Shown here in pieces: positions 1-8,001 of a DNA stretch of 64,000 bases. How positions within the stretch are numbered: position 1 is the first letter of the stretch; the number at the start of each line of letters is the position of its first letter. A model generated the notes under the pieces. It was not told the DNA's origin, made no database searches, and worked only from the letters and a program-made list of their open reading frames with translations. The DNA is taken from the NCBI RefSeq assembly GCF_004784465.1, contig NZ_SRRU01000001.1, positions 558,001 through 622,000 on the forward strand. Reading direction: 5' to 3'. The DNA comes from Streptomyces griseoluteus. Lineage in GTDB: Bacteria; Actinomycetota; Actinomycetes; Streptomycetales; Streptomycetaceae. Both the position numbers and the translations under genes were made by a program.

Positions 1-721
1 CCAGTACCTCGCGCTTGAGCTGGTAGATCCGGGCCGAGTCGACACCGCGCGAGACACCGCCGTTGCGGCCGGGGGAGAAGACCTCCGTCTCCACCTCGTC
101 GATGTCGTCCTGCACCGAGTCCGCGACCGCGATGTAGCCGTCCACCACATGGTCGGCGATGGCGTGCAGCACCGCCGAGGGACCCTTGGCGAGCAGCTCG
201 GGGTCCTCCTGGAGCCGGTGGCGCAGCGCCCGGAGCGAGCCCTGACCGCCGTGCCGGACGGTGATGAAGAAGTCCCGGCCGGTGAAGCACATGACCTCGC
301 CGGTGTCGATGACCTCGCTGCTGGCGGTGAGCTGGTCGTGCTCGACGTAGTGGACGGTCTTGAACACGGTGAACAGGGAGTCGTCGTACCGCTCCAGCTT
401 CGGGCGCTGGTGGGCCTGGACCGCGTCCTCCACGGCCAGCGGGTGGAGCCCGAAGGCGCTCGCGATGCCGGCGAACTCGGCCTCGGTCGGCTCGTGCAGG
501 CCGATCCAGACGAACCCGCCGTCCCTGCGCGCCTCGCGCATCGCCTCCTGCGGGCTGAGGGTGCGTCCGCTCTCCACCCGGGCGCCGTCGCGGTAGACGG
601 CGCAGTCGACCACGGCCGAGGACGTGGTGGTGTCGGGTTCGAAGGGAGCGGCCGCCTCCTTGCGCGGGACCGGGCGAGCGGACGGTCGGACCACGGCTCG
701 CAGGTCGCGGATCATCGACAT
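1..721 (-). CDS. corA: CorA-type magnesium/cobalt transporter (3' end outside window)
   Basis: Inner-membrane divalent cation channel of the CorA family. The visible 240 residues are the N-terminal cytoplasmic domain. They begin MSMIRDLRAVVRPSARP and include the family segment AFGLHPLAVEDAVQAHQRPK, then FFITVRHGG and the helix starting HAIADHVVDGYVAVADSVQDD. The two C-terminal membrane helices and the GMN selectivity motif lie beyond base 1, so function is assigned from the N-terminal domain only. The ATG at 719-721 is preceded by AAGGAG seven bases upstream. A leader of about 390 nt or more separates it from the nearest promoter-like sequence and contains a short ORF with a very strong ribosome site (see 966-1013), suggesting leader-mediated control. 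Family call is secure; whether Mg or Co is the physiological ion cannot be read from the sequence. Confidence 0.85.
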   Translation of the reverse strand, partial: MSMIRDLRAVVRPSARPVPRKEAAAPFEPDTTTSSAVVDCAVYRDGARVESGRTLSPQEAMREARRDGGFVWIGLHEPTEAEFAGIASAFGLHPLAVEDAVQAHQRPKLERYDDSLFTVFKTVHYVEHDQLTASSEVIDTGEVMCFTGRDFFITVRHGGQGSLRALRHRLQEDPELLAKGPSAVLHAIADHVVDGYIAVADSVQDDIDEVETEVFSPGRNGGVSRGVDSARIYQLKREVL

Positions 722-1180
722 GGGCAGGCTCCTTCGCGGGCGGGCAACGAAAGTGCGCCTGCGACGGGTGGAACTACCCGGAATGGGGACGTTCGGACTG
801 CATACGTTTGGCACGTCCACAAAGCGGGGAGCACCGCACCGTCGCGGTGGCGACTTCGCTACTGATGCAGGACTGAGTGAGATCAGGCAGATCAGGCAAA
901 GCGAAACGAAGTGCTCTTCCGGACGGCGAAGCGAACGAAAAGGTGGCAGTCAGCCAGGAACGACATCAACAGCCGGAAGAACGAGTGGTACTGCACGGTC
1001 GACTTCGATCCATGACAGCCCCACCTCCTCCGGCCGGTCCCTCGTAAGGGAGTCTCATCGGCGTCGGGGACTCGACGGCGAGCATGTGCACGCGGCCCCG
1101 AACCACCGGCTCAGCGTAGCAGCAGCCCATCGTGTCAAGGCGCAGCTTTGCCTGCCGCTGACGAGATCTATGCTCACCGC
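722..1180. other. Long intergenic/leader region between corA and the SUFU-like gene
   Basis: 459 bases without a recognised protein gene. On the minus strand it would be the corA leader. It holds a short ORF at 966-1013 and TTGACA (1138-1133) and TACGCT (1118-1113) elements with a short 14-base spacer. On the plus strand TATGCT (1169-1174) sits six bases before the SUFU-like ATG. I looked for the conserved M-box (Mg riboswitch) core on the corA strand and did not find it. Confidence 0.5.
966..1013 (-). CDS. Putative 15-residue upstream ORF in the corA leader
   Basis: ATG at 1013-1011 reads MDRSRPCSTTRSSGC then TGA (968-966). It is preceded by GGAGGAGGTGG (1031-1021 on the minus strand) eight bases before the ATG, one of the strongest Shine-Dalgarno matches in the window and far better than that of most full-length genes here. 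It ends about 245 bases upstream of corA. A leader peptide controlling corA would parallel the known corL peptide of Salmonella corA, but there is no sequence resemblance and conservation has not been tested. It could be a chance ORF. Confidence 0.35.
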   Translation of the reverse strand: MDRSRPCSTTRSSGC

Positions 1181-1777
1181 ATGGTTGATGTTCTTCCCCT
1201 GGTCGAGGCGCGGCTGAACTCGGCGCTCGGTGAACCGGATGCGCGCGCCTCGGTCACCTTCCTCGGCGCCGACCGTATCGAGGTGCTGCGCTTCCAGGAG
1301 GGGGACGTGGTCCGCTACGCCACGCTGGGCATGTCGGCGCATCCCATGAGCGACCCCACGGCCATGGTGGTCGACCCCGTTGAGGGGCCGCGTGCCGAGC
1401 TGGTCCTCTCCGTCCGGGCGGGCATCACCGACACCGGTCCCGTGCTCCGCCCGCTCGCCGTGCTCGCCGCGTCCCCGCAGGTCGAGGGCGTGATCGTGGC
1501 ACCCGGTGCCTCGCTGGACGTGGGGGAACCGCTGTGGCCCGGCGCGCCCTTCACCTCGGTACTGGTGGGGGAGCCGGGCGGGCTGGTGGAGGACCTGGAG
1601 CTGGACACCCCGCTGGACCCGGTGCGCTTCCTGCCGCTGCTGCCGATGACCCCGAACGAGGCGGCGTGGAAGCGGGTGCACGGGGCCGCGGCGCTGCAGG
1701 AGCGGTGGCTCAGCCACGGCACGGATCTGCGCGACCCGAACCGTGCGTCGGTGCCGCTGGGGCCGTCGCCCGAGTGA
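1181..1777 (+). CDS. Suppressor-of-fused (SUFU) domain protein
   Basis: 198-residue protein starting MVDVLPLVEARLNSALGEPD. The length, the FLGADRIEVLRF and YATLGMSAHPM segments and the LPLLPMTPNEAAWKR region resemble the bacterial SUFU-like domain family, whose biochemical role is unknown and sometimes linked to immunity-type proteins. There is no signal peptide or membrane segment, so it is probably cytosolic. The ATG at 1181 is chosen over an in-frame TTG at 1148 because TATGCT at 1169-1174 lies six bases upstream, a leaderless arrangement seen at several genes here; no Shine-Dalgarno site is present. It is followed on the same strand by DUF6758, PHP and MarC genes. Confidence 0.7.
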   Translation: MVDVLPLVEARLNSALGEPDARASVTFLGADRIEVLRFQEGDVVRYATLGMSAHPMSDPTAMVVDPVEGPRAELVLSVRAGITDTGPVLRPLAVLAASPQVEGVIVAPGASLDVGEPLWPGAPFTSVLVGEPGGLVEDLELDTPLDPVRFLPLLPMTPNEAAWKRVHGAAALQERWLSHGTDLRDPNRASVPLGPSPE

Positions 1778-1916
1778 GGCCGGGGTGCGGCCGGAGTGAG
1801 CAAGCTCACCAAGTGCCGTGCAGGGGCGCGGAGTTGGCCGGACTCCGGAATCGGGCCGGGGCCGTACGGGTGATCGTCCTTGACGTGCGGCGGCCGGGGT
1901 AGGACCGTGGGGCTCT

Positions 1917-2564
1917 ATGAGGGGCGAACCCAGTTGCCCGAGGTGTGGTGGCCGGGTCCGGGCGCCCGGTCTCTTCGCCGACACGTGGCAGTGCGACACG
2001 CACGGCGCGGTGTACCCGCTGCAGCCCGTGATCCCGCCCAGCGTCGAGGCCCTCACCGCCGTGGTGCAGCGCACCCGCGTCCCGCTGTGGATGCCGTGGC
2101 CGCTGCCGGTCGGCTGGCTGTTCACCGGCGTCGCCTACGCGGGCGACGCCCCTGGCGGCGGCCGGGCCACCGTGGTGGCCTGCTCGGGACCCAGCCCGCT
2201 CGGCGGGCCGGGCGAGCTGATCCTCGTCGCCGAGGAACTGGGCGTCGGCCTCGGCGCGCGGTACGCGGGCCTCGACGGCCCCGACCCCGGCCCCTACCTG
2301 GACGTGGAGAAGCCGCCGCAGGCCAAGGTGCTGGCGACCGGCCGTCCCACCCCGCTCTGGCACGTCGACGGTGTCCCGGACGACCGCGCCGTCTTCGCCG
2401 GCGAGGCGCTCGGTGTCTGGCTGTGGGCGGTCACCTGGCCCGCGCAGTCCGGCCTGCTGATGTACGACGAACTGGTGCTGACCGACCTCAGGGACGCGGG
2501 CCCCGAGGTGGACCTGGTGCCCTGCGGGGTGCTCTCGCCCCGGCTGATGCGCCCCGACCTGTAG
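1917..2564 (+). CDS. DUF6758-type conserved actinobacterial protein
   Basis: 215 residues. The N-terminus MRGEPSCPRCGGRVRAPG has a zinc-ribbon-like CxxC (C7, C10), with C26 and H29 in QCDTHG as possible further ligands. The rest is Trp/Pro-rich (VPLWMPWPLPVGWLFTGVAYAG) without a recognisable catalytic motif, ending DLVPCGVLSPRLMRPDL. I recognise it as a Streptomyces conserved protein of unknown function, probably cytosolic. It lies between the SUFU-like and PHP genes on the same strand, with gaps of about 140 and 95 bases, so cotranscription is possible but not shown. Confidence 0.65.
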   Translation: MRGEPSCPRCGGRVRAPGLFADTWQCDTHGAVYPLQPVIPPSVEALTAVVQRTRVPLWMPWPLPVGWLFTGVAYAGDAPGGGRATVVACSGPSPLGGPGELILVAEELGVGLGARYAGLDGPDPGPYLDVEKPPQAKVLATGRPTPLWHVDGVPDDRAVFAGEALGVWLWAVTWPAQSGLLMYDELVLTDLRDAGPEVDLVPCGVLSPRLMRPDL

Positions 2565-2658
2565 GGGGCGCCTCCGGGGAGCGGGGGTGACAGGGCATGC
2601 CGTACGCGCGGCTATCCTTAGGTGTCCTCACCGTCCCCGCGAGCCGTCTGGAGCAGCC

Positions 2659-3525
2659 GTGCGCATCGACCTGCACTGCCACTCCACCGCCTCCGACGGC
2701 ACGGACACCCCGGCCGAGCTGATGCGCGCGGCCGCCGGCGCCGGACTGGACGTGGTCGCGCTGACCGACCACGACACCACCCGTGGATACGCCGAGGCCC
2801 TGGCCGCCCTGGCCGCATTGCCCGAGGGATTCACCCTCGTCACCGGCGCCGAGCTCTCCTGCCGGATCGACGGCGTCTCCCTGCACCTGCTGGCCTACCT
2901 CTTCGACCCCGAGGAGCCTGCCCTGCTCGCCGAGCGCGAGCTGGTCCGGGACGACCGGGTGCCGCGCGCCCACGCGATGATCGCCAAGCTGAACGCGCTC
3001 GGCGTACCGGTCACCCGGGAGCAGGTCGAGCGGATCGCCGCCGGGGGCACGGTGGGCCGGCCGCACGTCGCGTCCGCGCTGGTGGAGCTGGGTGTCGTCC
3101 CGACCGTGAGCGACGCGTTCACGCCCGAGTGGCTGGCCGACGGCGGGCGGGCCTACGTGGACAAGCACGAGACCGATCCGCTGGAGGCGATCCGGCTGGT
3201 GAAGAGCGCGGGCGGCGTGACCGTCCTCGCCCACCCGGCCGCCGCCAAGCGCGGCCGCACGGTGTCGCCGGACGCGATCGCCGCGATGGCCGCCGCCGGG
3301 CTCGACGGACTCGAAGCCGACCACACCGAGCACGACCAGGCCACCCGGACCCGCCTGCGCGGCCTGGCGAAGGACCTGGACCTGCTGGTCACCGGCTCCT
3401 CGGACTACCACGGCACCCGCAAGTCGGTCGCGCTCGGCGAGAACACCACCGACCCCGAGGTCTACGGCGAGATCATCCGCCGGGCGACCGGCGCGTTCCC
3501 CGTACCGGGGACCGGCGGGGCCTGA
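2659..3525 (+). CDS. PHP-domain metal-dependent phosphoesterase
   Basis: 288-residue stand-alone PHP protein of the TrpH/YciV type. Members hydrolyse 3',5'-nucleotide bisphosphates or short RNAs; the substrate here is not known. Metal-binding motifs run in the expected order: HCHS with H6 and H8, D13, TDHD (37-39), E65 in GAELS, GRPH, LAHPAA and SSDYHG. The GTG at 2659 is chosen because translation from it begins directly with VRIDLHCHS, as the family does, and GGAG lies upstream. The longer frame from 2587 would add 24 residues outside the family. Upstream TATCCT (2613-2618) could be a -10 element. Confidence 0.85.
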   Translation: MRIDLHCHSTASDGTDTPAELMRAAAGAGLDVVALTDHDTTRGYAEALAALAALPEGFTLVTGAELSCRIDGVSLHLLAYLFDPEEPALLAERELVRDDRVPRAHAMIAKLNALGVPVTREQVERIAAGGTVGRPHVASALVELGVVPTVSDAFTPEWLADGGRAYVDKHETDPLEAIRLVKSAGGVTVLAHPAAAKRGRTVSPDAIAAMAAAGLDGLEADHTEHDQATRTRLRGLAKDLDLLVTGSSDYHGTRKSVALGENTTDPEVYGEIIRRATGAFPVPGTGGA

Positions 3526-3651
3526 GCCCCGGCGCCACCCTTCTGCTTTCCCCCGCCCGATCACCCGCACGTCCGCCGTGCGCGCCCGCTTCCTGCCCCT
3601 GACGGGGCCCAGGGTGCCCTACGGCGGTGGCTCCATCATGCAAGGCACACG

Positions 3652-4257
3652 ATGTTCGACCTCGCCGTCTTCGGCTCCCTGTTCCTGACCCTCTTCGTCA
3701 TCATGGACCCGCCGGGGATCACCCCGATCTTCCTCGCCCTCACCGCGGGGCGGCCCGCCAAGGTCCAGAAGCGGATGGCCTTCCAGGCCGTCTGTGTGGC
3801 GGGCGGGGTCATCGCCGTGTTCGGCGTCCTCGGCCACCAGATCCTGAACTATCTGCACGTCTCGGTCCCCGCGCTGATGATCGCGGGCGGACTGCTGCTC
3901 CTGCTGATCGCGCTCGATCTGCTCACCGGCAAGACCGACGAGCCCAAGCAGACCAAGGACGTCAATGTCGCCCTGGTACCGCTGGGCATGCCGCTGCTCG
4001 CCGGGCCCGGCGCGATCGTCTCGGTGATCCTGGCCGTACAGAAGGCCGGAAGTGCCGCCACGCAGGTCTCGGTGTGGGCGGCGATCCTCGCCATCCATGT
4101 CGTGCTGTGGCTGGTGATGCGTTACTCGCTGCTGGTCATCAAGGTCATCAAGGACGGCGGTGTCGTCCTGGTGACACGGCTCGCGGGCATGATGCTCTCC
4201 GCGATCGCCGTGCAGCAGATCATCAACGGGGTCACTCAGGTGATCCGGGGAAGCTGA
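3652..4257 (+). CDS. MarC-family integral membrane protein
   Basis: 201-residue polytopic membrane protein with about six hydrophobic helices, starting MFDLAVFGSLFLTLFVIMDP and including the family segment DPPGITPIFLALT, a central TKDVNVALVPLGMPLLAGPG and the C-terminal GMMLSAIAVQQIINGV. This is the MarC (UPF0056) pattern; despite the name the family is not shown to mediate multiple antibiotic resistance and its transport substrate is unknown. AAGG lies upstream of the ATG. The 3' end overlaps the left arm of a hairpin (4244-4280) that separates it from the convergent small gene at 4303-4458. Confidence 0.85.
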   Translation: MFDLAVFGSLFLTLFVIMDPPGITPIFLALTAGRPAKVQKRMAFQAVCVAGGVIAVFGVLGHQILNYLHVSVPALMIAGGLLLLLIALDLLTGKTDEPKQTKDVNVALVPLGMPLLAGPGAIVSVILAVQKAGSAATQVSVWAAILAIHVVLWLVMRYSLLVIKVIKDGGVVLVTRLAGMMLSAIAVQQIINGVTQVIRGS

Positions 4258-4280
4258 GACTCGGCCTCGGCTTCCCCGGA
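4244..4280. terminator. Bidirectional hairpin between convergent genes
   Basis: TCCGGGGAAGC (4244-4254) and GCTTCCCCGGA (4270-4280) form a perfect 11-bp stem with a 15-base loop that contains the MarC stop codon. There is no T-run, as is common in high-GC genomes. Confidence 0.6.
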
Positions 4281-4302
4281 AGGCTTGAGTGCGTCGTGCG
4301 CC

Positions 4303-4458
4303 CTACGAGGCCGGGCAGCCTTCTGCGGGGCGGATCCACAGGCGCTGGCCGATGGCGGCCGCCTGCTGCACGATCCGGTTGACGGAGGCGGCGTCCACGA
4401 CGGTGCTGTCCACGGTCGAGCCGTCGACCTCGTCGAGTCGCATGATTTCGAAGCGCAT
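4303..4458 (-). CDS. Small conserved-type protein, 51 residues
   Basis: The ORF starts ATG at 4458 and reads MRFEIMRLDEVDGSTVDSTV at its start, then a segment containing DAASVNRIVQQAAAIGQRLWIRP and a Cys near the end, stopping at 4303-4305. GGAG lies about ten bases before the start. Codon use is typical of the neighbouring genes. I recall similar roughly 50-residue proteins in other Streptomyces but no function. The balanced acidic/hydrophobic composition, no signal peptide and no membrane segment suggest a small soluble protein. It is convergent with MarC and divergent from the NYN gene, and its upstream region holds a TGTCTAGACA palindrome (4533-4542). Confidence 0.6.
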   Translation of the reverse strand: MRFEIMRLDEVDGSTVDSTVVDAASVNRIVQQAAAIGQRLWIRPAEGCPAS

Positions 4459-4532
4459 GAAGGCTTCTCCCTTCGTCTGGTCATCCTCCAGAGGAGAACT
4501 ACTGGTGTGCGACGTGTTGTCGCGGTGTCACA

Positions 4533-4542
4533 TGTCTAGACA
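4533..4542. promoter_or_regulatory. TGTCTAGACA palindrome upstream of the small gene
   Basis: A perfect 10-bp palindrome, flanked by GTTGTC (4516-4521) and GACAAC (4539-4544), which can also pair. It lies 75 bases upstream of the small minus-strand gene and next to an unusually A/T-rich stretch (4556-4620) that probably holds the promoter of the NYN gene. Operator function is inference. Confidence 0.3.
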
Positions 4543-4680
4543 ACGAGCGGCCCACCGCAAACATTCCCTACGCTAAGGAAATTTTTTCACGGGCTAATTA
4601 CTGTCCGGTAAAAAGACTTCGTGACGGGACTGACGGGGACCGGTTGTGTTCGCAGCGTGACGGCCGGGACAATGGACTCG

Positions 4681-5574
4681 ATGAACGAAGACCTGGCGGC
4701 TCTGGGTGCCCGCATCGACCACACCAACGAACTGCTTCAACGCATGCTCGTCGAGGTGGCGAAGACACCCTCCACCCACGCGATCTTCGTGGACGCGGGC
4801 TATCTCTTCGCGGCCGCCGGCCGCCTGGTGGCCGGCACCGAGGACCGCCGCGCCTTCGACCTGGACGCCGAGGGTCTGATCGACGCGCTCATCGACAAGG
4901 CCCGCTCGATCTTCGCCGACAGCCGCCTGCTGCGCGTGTACTGGTACGACGGCGCCCGTCGCCGCATCCACACCGCCGAGCAGCAGTCGATCGCCGAACT
5001 GCCCGACGTCAAGGTCCGCCTCGGCAACCTCAACGCCCACAACCAGCAGAAGGGCGTCGACTCCCTGATCCGCACCGACCTGGAGTCCCTCGCCCGCCAC
5101 CGCGCCATCAGCGACGCTGCGCTCCTCGGCGGCGACGAGGACCTCGTGTCGGCGGTCGAGGCGGCGCAGGGGTACGGGGCGCGGGTCCACCTGTGGGGCA
5201 TCGAGGCGCCCGAGGGCCGCAACCAGGCCGAGCCGCTGCTGTGGGAGGTCGACAGCCAGCGCACCTTCGACCTGGAGTTCTGCAAGCCGTACGTCTCCCG
5301 CCGCACGGCCGCCGCCTACGAGGCCACGGGCAACCGGCCCACCCGTGAGGACGTGCGCTTCGTCGGCGCCCAGATCGCGGCGAAGTGGCTGGTCTCGCGG
5401 GGCCGGGACAGCCTGATGGAGCTTCTCCCCGGCCACCCGTACCTGCCCGGCTCGGTCGACCAGGATCTCCTGGTGGAGGCGGAGGGGCTGCTCCAGTACT
5501 CCCTGCGCGGCCAGGCCGACCTGCGCCGGTCCCTGCGGGACGGCTTCTGGGAGCACCTGCAGACGCAGTACTGA
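4681..5574 (+). CDS. NYN-domain (PIN-like) RNase protein
   Basis: 297 residues. After a short N-terminal helix, the NYN domain starts at THAIFVDAGYLFAAAG (about residue 32). It continues through VYWYDGARRR, the KGVDSLIRTDLESLA segment and LLGGDEDLVSAVE, which provide the Asp/Glu residues expected of the PIN-like metal site. This family includes LabA/MARF1-like single-strand nucleases; the natural substrate here is unknown. The C-terminal third (RPTREDVRFVGAQIAAKWL to FWEHLQTQY) is a conserved helical extension, possibly OST-HTH-like. The ATG at 4681 is preferred over the ATG at 4672 because CCGGGA is better spaced for it. It ends just before a strong shared terminator with the convergent helicase gene. 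Confidence 0.75.
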   Translation: MNEDLAALGARIDHTNELLQRMLVEVAKTPSTHAIFVDAGYLFAAAGRLVAGTEDRRAFDLDAEGLIDALIDKARSIFADSRLLRVYWYDGARRRIHTAEQQSIAELPDVKVRLGNLNAHNQQKGVDSLIRTDLESLARHRAISDAALLGGDEDLVSAVEAAQGYGARVHLWGIEAPEGRNQAEPLLWEVDSQRTFDLEFCKPYVSRRTAAAYEATGNRPTREDVRFVGAQIAAKWLVSRGRDSLMELLPGHPYLPGSVDQDLLVEAEGLLQYSLRGQADLRRSLRDGFWEHLQTQY

Positions 5575-5579
5575 CAGCG

Positions 5580-5618
5580 GTGAGGCCCGGCCCCCTGTCG
5601 TAGGGGGCCGGGCCTCAC
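5580..5618. terminator. Bidirectional terminator
   Basis: A perfect 17-bp stem: GTGAGGCCCGGCCCCCT (5580-5596) pairs with its complement at 5602-5618 across the loop GTCGT. It sits between the convergent NYN and helicase genes. Confidence 0.85.
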
Positions 5619-5628
5619 CCGATGCTGC

Positions 5629-8001
5629 TTACGCCTCGGTGGGCTCCACGGCCGCGACCTTGCGGGTACGGCGGCGCGGCTTGACCTCCGGCTCCTCGGT
5701 CGCCTGCGCCGGGATGTCCGACGCGACGGCCTTGGCGGCGGTCTTCCGGGTACGGCGGGGCTTGACCTCGGCCTCGGGGGCCTCGGCCGGCTCCGCCGCG
5801 GCCGTCTTGGCCTCGGCGGTCTTGCGGGTGCGACGCGGCTTGGCCTCGGCGGCCTCCGCGACCTCGGCGGCCTCCGCGACCTCGGCGGTTTCAACGGCCT
5901 TGGCGGCGGCGGTCTTGCGCGTGCGGCGGGGCTTGGCCTCGGCCTCGGGGGCCTCGACCGCGTCCACGGCCGTCTCCGCGGCAGCCGCCTTGCGGGTGCG
6001 GCGCTTCGGCGCCTCGGCGACCGGCGCCTCGACGGCGGCCTCGGGGGCCGCCTCCGCGGCCTTGCGTGTACGGCGACGGGGCTGCTTGGGGGCCTCGGCC
6101 ACGGCGGTCTCCGCGACCGTCTCCACGACGGGCGCCTCGACGACGGCCTCGGGGGCCGCCTCCACGGCCTTGCGTGTACGGCGACGGGGCTGCTTGGGGG
6201 CCTCGGCCACGGCGGTCTCCGCGACCGTCTCCACGACGGGCGCCTCGACGACGGCCTCGGGGGCCGCCTCCACGGCCTTGCGTGTACGGCGACGGGGCTG
6301 CTTCGGGGCCTCGGCCACGGCGGCCTCGGGGGCCGCATCCACGACCGGCGCCTCGACGACGGCCTCGGTCACGGCCGGAGCCGGCTCGGCGCGCTTGCGG
6401 GTGCGGCGACGCGGCTGGGCGGGAGCCTCGGTCACGGCCTCCGGCGTCTCGACCGTCTCGACGACGGCGACGGGCGCAGCCGCCGCCTCGCCCGACCCGC
6501 CGCGCGTACGACGACGGCGGCGCGGGGTGCGGGGAGCCTGCGGCTCCTCGACGGAGGTGGTCTCCGCCGGGGCGGCACCGGCCTCCACCGGCGCACCGCC
6601 GCGCATCCGGCGGCGACGGCGCGGAGTGCGCTCGGAACGGTCCGAACGCTCGGGCTCCGGTGCGGCCTCGGGACGCCCGCCACGGCCGGGACGGCCACCG
6701 CGCGCACCGCGGCCGCCGGTCTCGCCGAGGTCCTCCACCATCTCCGCGTCGAGCCCGGCGCGCGTGCGCTCCGAGCGGGGCAGGACACCCTTGGTGCCGG
6801 CCGGGATGTCGAGGTCGGAGAAGAGGTGCGGGGACGTCGAGTACGTCTCCACCGGGTCGTTGAAGTCCAGCTCCAGCGCCTTGTTGATGAGCTGCCAGCG
6901 CGGGATGTCGTCCCAGTCGACGAACGTGACGGCCGTGCCCTTGTTGCCGGCGCGGCCGGTGCGGCCGACGCGGTGCAGGTAGGTCTTCTCGTCCTCGGGG
7001 GACTGGTAGTTGATGACGTGGGTCACGCCGCCGACGTCGATGCCGCGCGCGGCCACGTCGGTGCAGACCAGCACGTCCACCTTGCCGTTGCGGAAGGCGC
7101 GCAGCGCCTGCTCGCGGGCGCCCTGGCCGAGGTCGCCGTGGACCGCGCCGGAGGCGAAGCCCCTGCGCTGGAGCTGCTCGGCGATGTCAGCGGCCGTGCG
7201 CTTGGTACGGCAGAAGATCATCGCCAGACCGCGGCCCTCGGCCTGCAGTATGCGGGCGATCATCTCCGGCTTGTCCATGGAGTGGCCGCGGTAGACGAAC
7301 TGCTTGATGTTGGCGACCGTCACGCCCTCGTCGTCCGGCGCGGTGGCGCGGATGTGCGTGGGGCGGGACATGTAGCGGCGGGCGAGACCGATGACCGCGC
7401 CCGGCATGGTGGCCGAGAACAGCATGGTCTGACGCTTGGCCGGCAGCATGTTGACGATCTTCTCGACGTCGGGCAGGAAGCCCAGGTCGAGCATCTCGTC
7501 GGCCTCGTCCAGCACCAGGCACTTGACGTGGCTGAGGTCCAGCTTCTTCTGGCCCGCGAGGTCCAGCAGCCGGCCGGGGGTGCCGACGACGATGTCGACG
7601 CCCTTGTTCAGGGCCTCGACCTGCGGCTCGTAGGCACGGCCGCCGTAGATGGCGAGGACGCGGACGTTGCGCACCTTGCCGGCGGTCAGCAGGTCGTTGG
7701 TGACCTGGGTGCACAGCTCGCGGGTGGGCACGACGATGAGCGCCTGCGGCGCGCTGGTCAGGGCCTCCGGGGCGGCACGGCCGGCCTCGACGTCGGCGGG
7801 AACGACGACGCGCTCCAGCAGCGGCAGGCCGAAACCGAGGGTCTTGCCCGTGCCGGTCTTGGCCTGGCCGATGACGTCGCTGCCCGACAGGGCGACCGGA
7901 AGGGTCAGCTCCTGGATCGGGAAGGGGTTGATGATGCCGACGGCTTCCAGGGCCTCGGCGGTCTCGGAAAGAATGCCGAGGTCACGAAATGTCGTAGTCA
8001 G
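5629..8001 (-). CDS. DEAD-box RNA helicase, RhlE-like, with long basic repeat tail
   Basis: ATP-dependent RNA helicase of 790 residues. Helicase motifs in order: Q-motif PFPIQE (26-31), motif I AKTGTGKT (47-54), PTREL, TPGRLLD, DEAD (165-168), SAT, and HRVGRTGRAG near residue 345. Residues from about 440 are a low-complexity Ala/Glu/Pro tail punctuated by RRRTRK clusters, probably for RNA binding; part of it is encoded by a 108-bp tandem repeat (6061-6320). No ATG, GTG or TTG exists between the in-frame upstream stop and motif I. The family N-terminus (TTTFRDLGIL) instead begins right after a CTG at 8001-7999, which has AGAGG seven bases upstream, so CTG is taken as the start. The first GTG (7731) would remove motif I and is rejected. 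Confidence 0.85.
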   Translation of the reverse strand: MTTTFRDLGILSETAEALEAVGIINPFPIQELTLPVALSGSDVIGQAKTGTGKTLGFGLPLLERVVVPADVEAGRAAPEALTSAPQALIVVPTRELCTQVTNDLLTAGKVRNVRVLAIYGGRAYEPQVEALNKGVDIVVGTPGRLLDLAGQKKLDLSHVKCLVLDEADEMLDLGFLPDVEKIVNMLPAKRQTMLFSATMPGAVIGLARRYMSRPTHIRATAPDDEGVTVANIKQFVYRGHSMDKPEMIARILQAEGRGLAMIFCRTKRTAADIAEQLQRRGFASGAVHGDLGQGAREQALRAFRNGKVDVLVCTDVAARGIDVGGVTHVINYQSPEDEKTYLHRVGRTGRAGNKGTAVTFVDWDDIPRWQLINKALELDFNDPVETYSTSPHLFSDLDIPAGTKGVLPRSERTRAGLDAEMVEDLGETGGRGARGGRPGRGGRPEAAPEPERSDRSERTPRRRRRMRGGAPVEAGAAPAETTSVEEPQAPRTPRRRRRTRGGSGEAAAAPVAVVETVETPEAVTEAPAQPRRRTRKRAEPAPAVTEAVVEAPVVDAAPEAAVAEAPKQPRRRTRKAVEAAPEAVVEAPVVETVAETAVAEAPKQPRRRTRKAVEAAPEAVVEAPVVETVAETAVAEAPKQPRRRTRKAAEAAPEAAVEAPVAEAPKRRTRKAAAAETAVDAVEAPEAEAKPRRTRKTAAAKAVETAEVAEAAEVAEAAEAKPRRTRKTAEAKTAAAEPAEAPEAEVKPRRTRKTAAKAVASDIPAQATEEPEVKPRRRTRKVAAVEPTEA
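6061..6320 (-). repeat. 108-bp tandem repeat inside the helicase tail
   Basis: Two almost identical 108-bp units start at 6061 and 6169, and a third, diverging unit starts at 6277. Each encodes 36 residues of the type PKQPRRRTRKAVEAAPEAV followed by VEAPVVETVAETAVAEA. The period is a multiple of three, so copy number can change without breaking the frame. Confidence 0.9.

Noticed and set aside
722..1180. M-box magnesium riboswitch upstream of corA
   Set aside because: The conserved M-box core could not be found on the corA strand; only a uORF and promoter-like elements are visible.
6061..6320. CRISPR-like tandem repeat
   Set aside because: The repeat units are directly adjacent, in frame and coding; there are no unique spacers and no cas genes.
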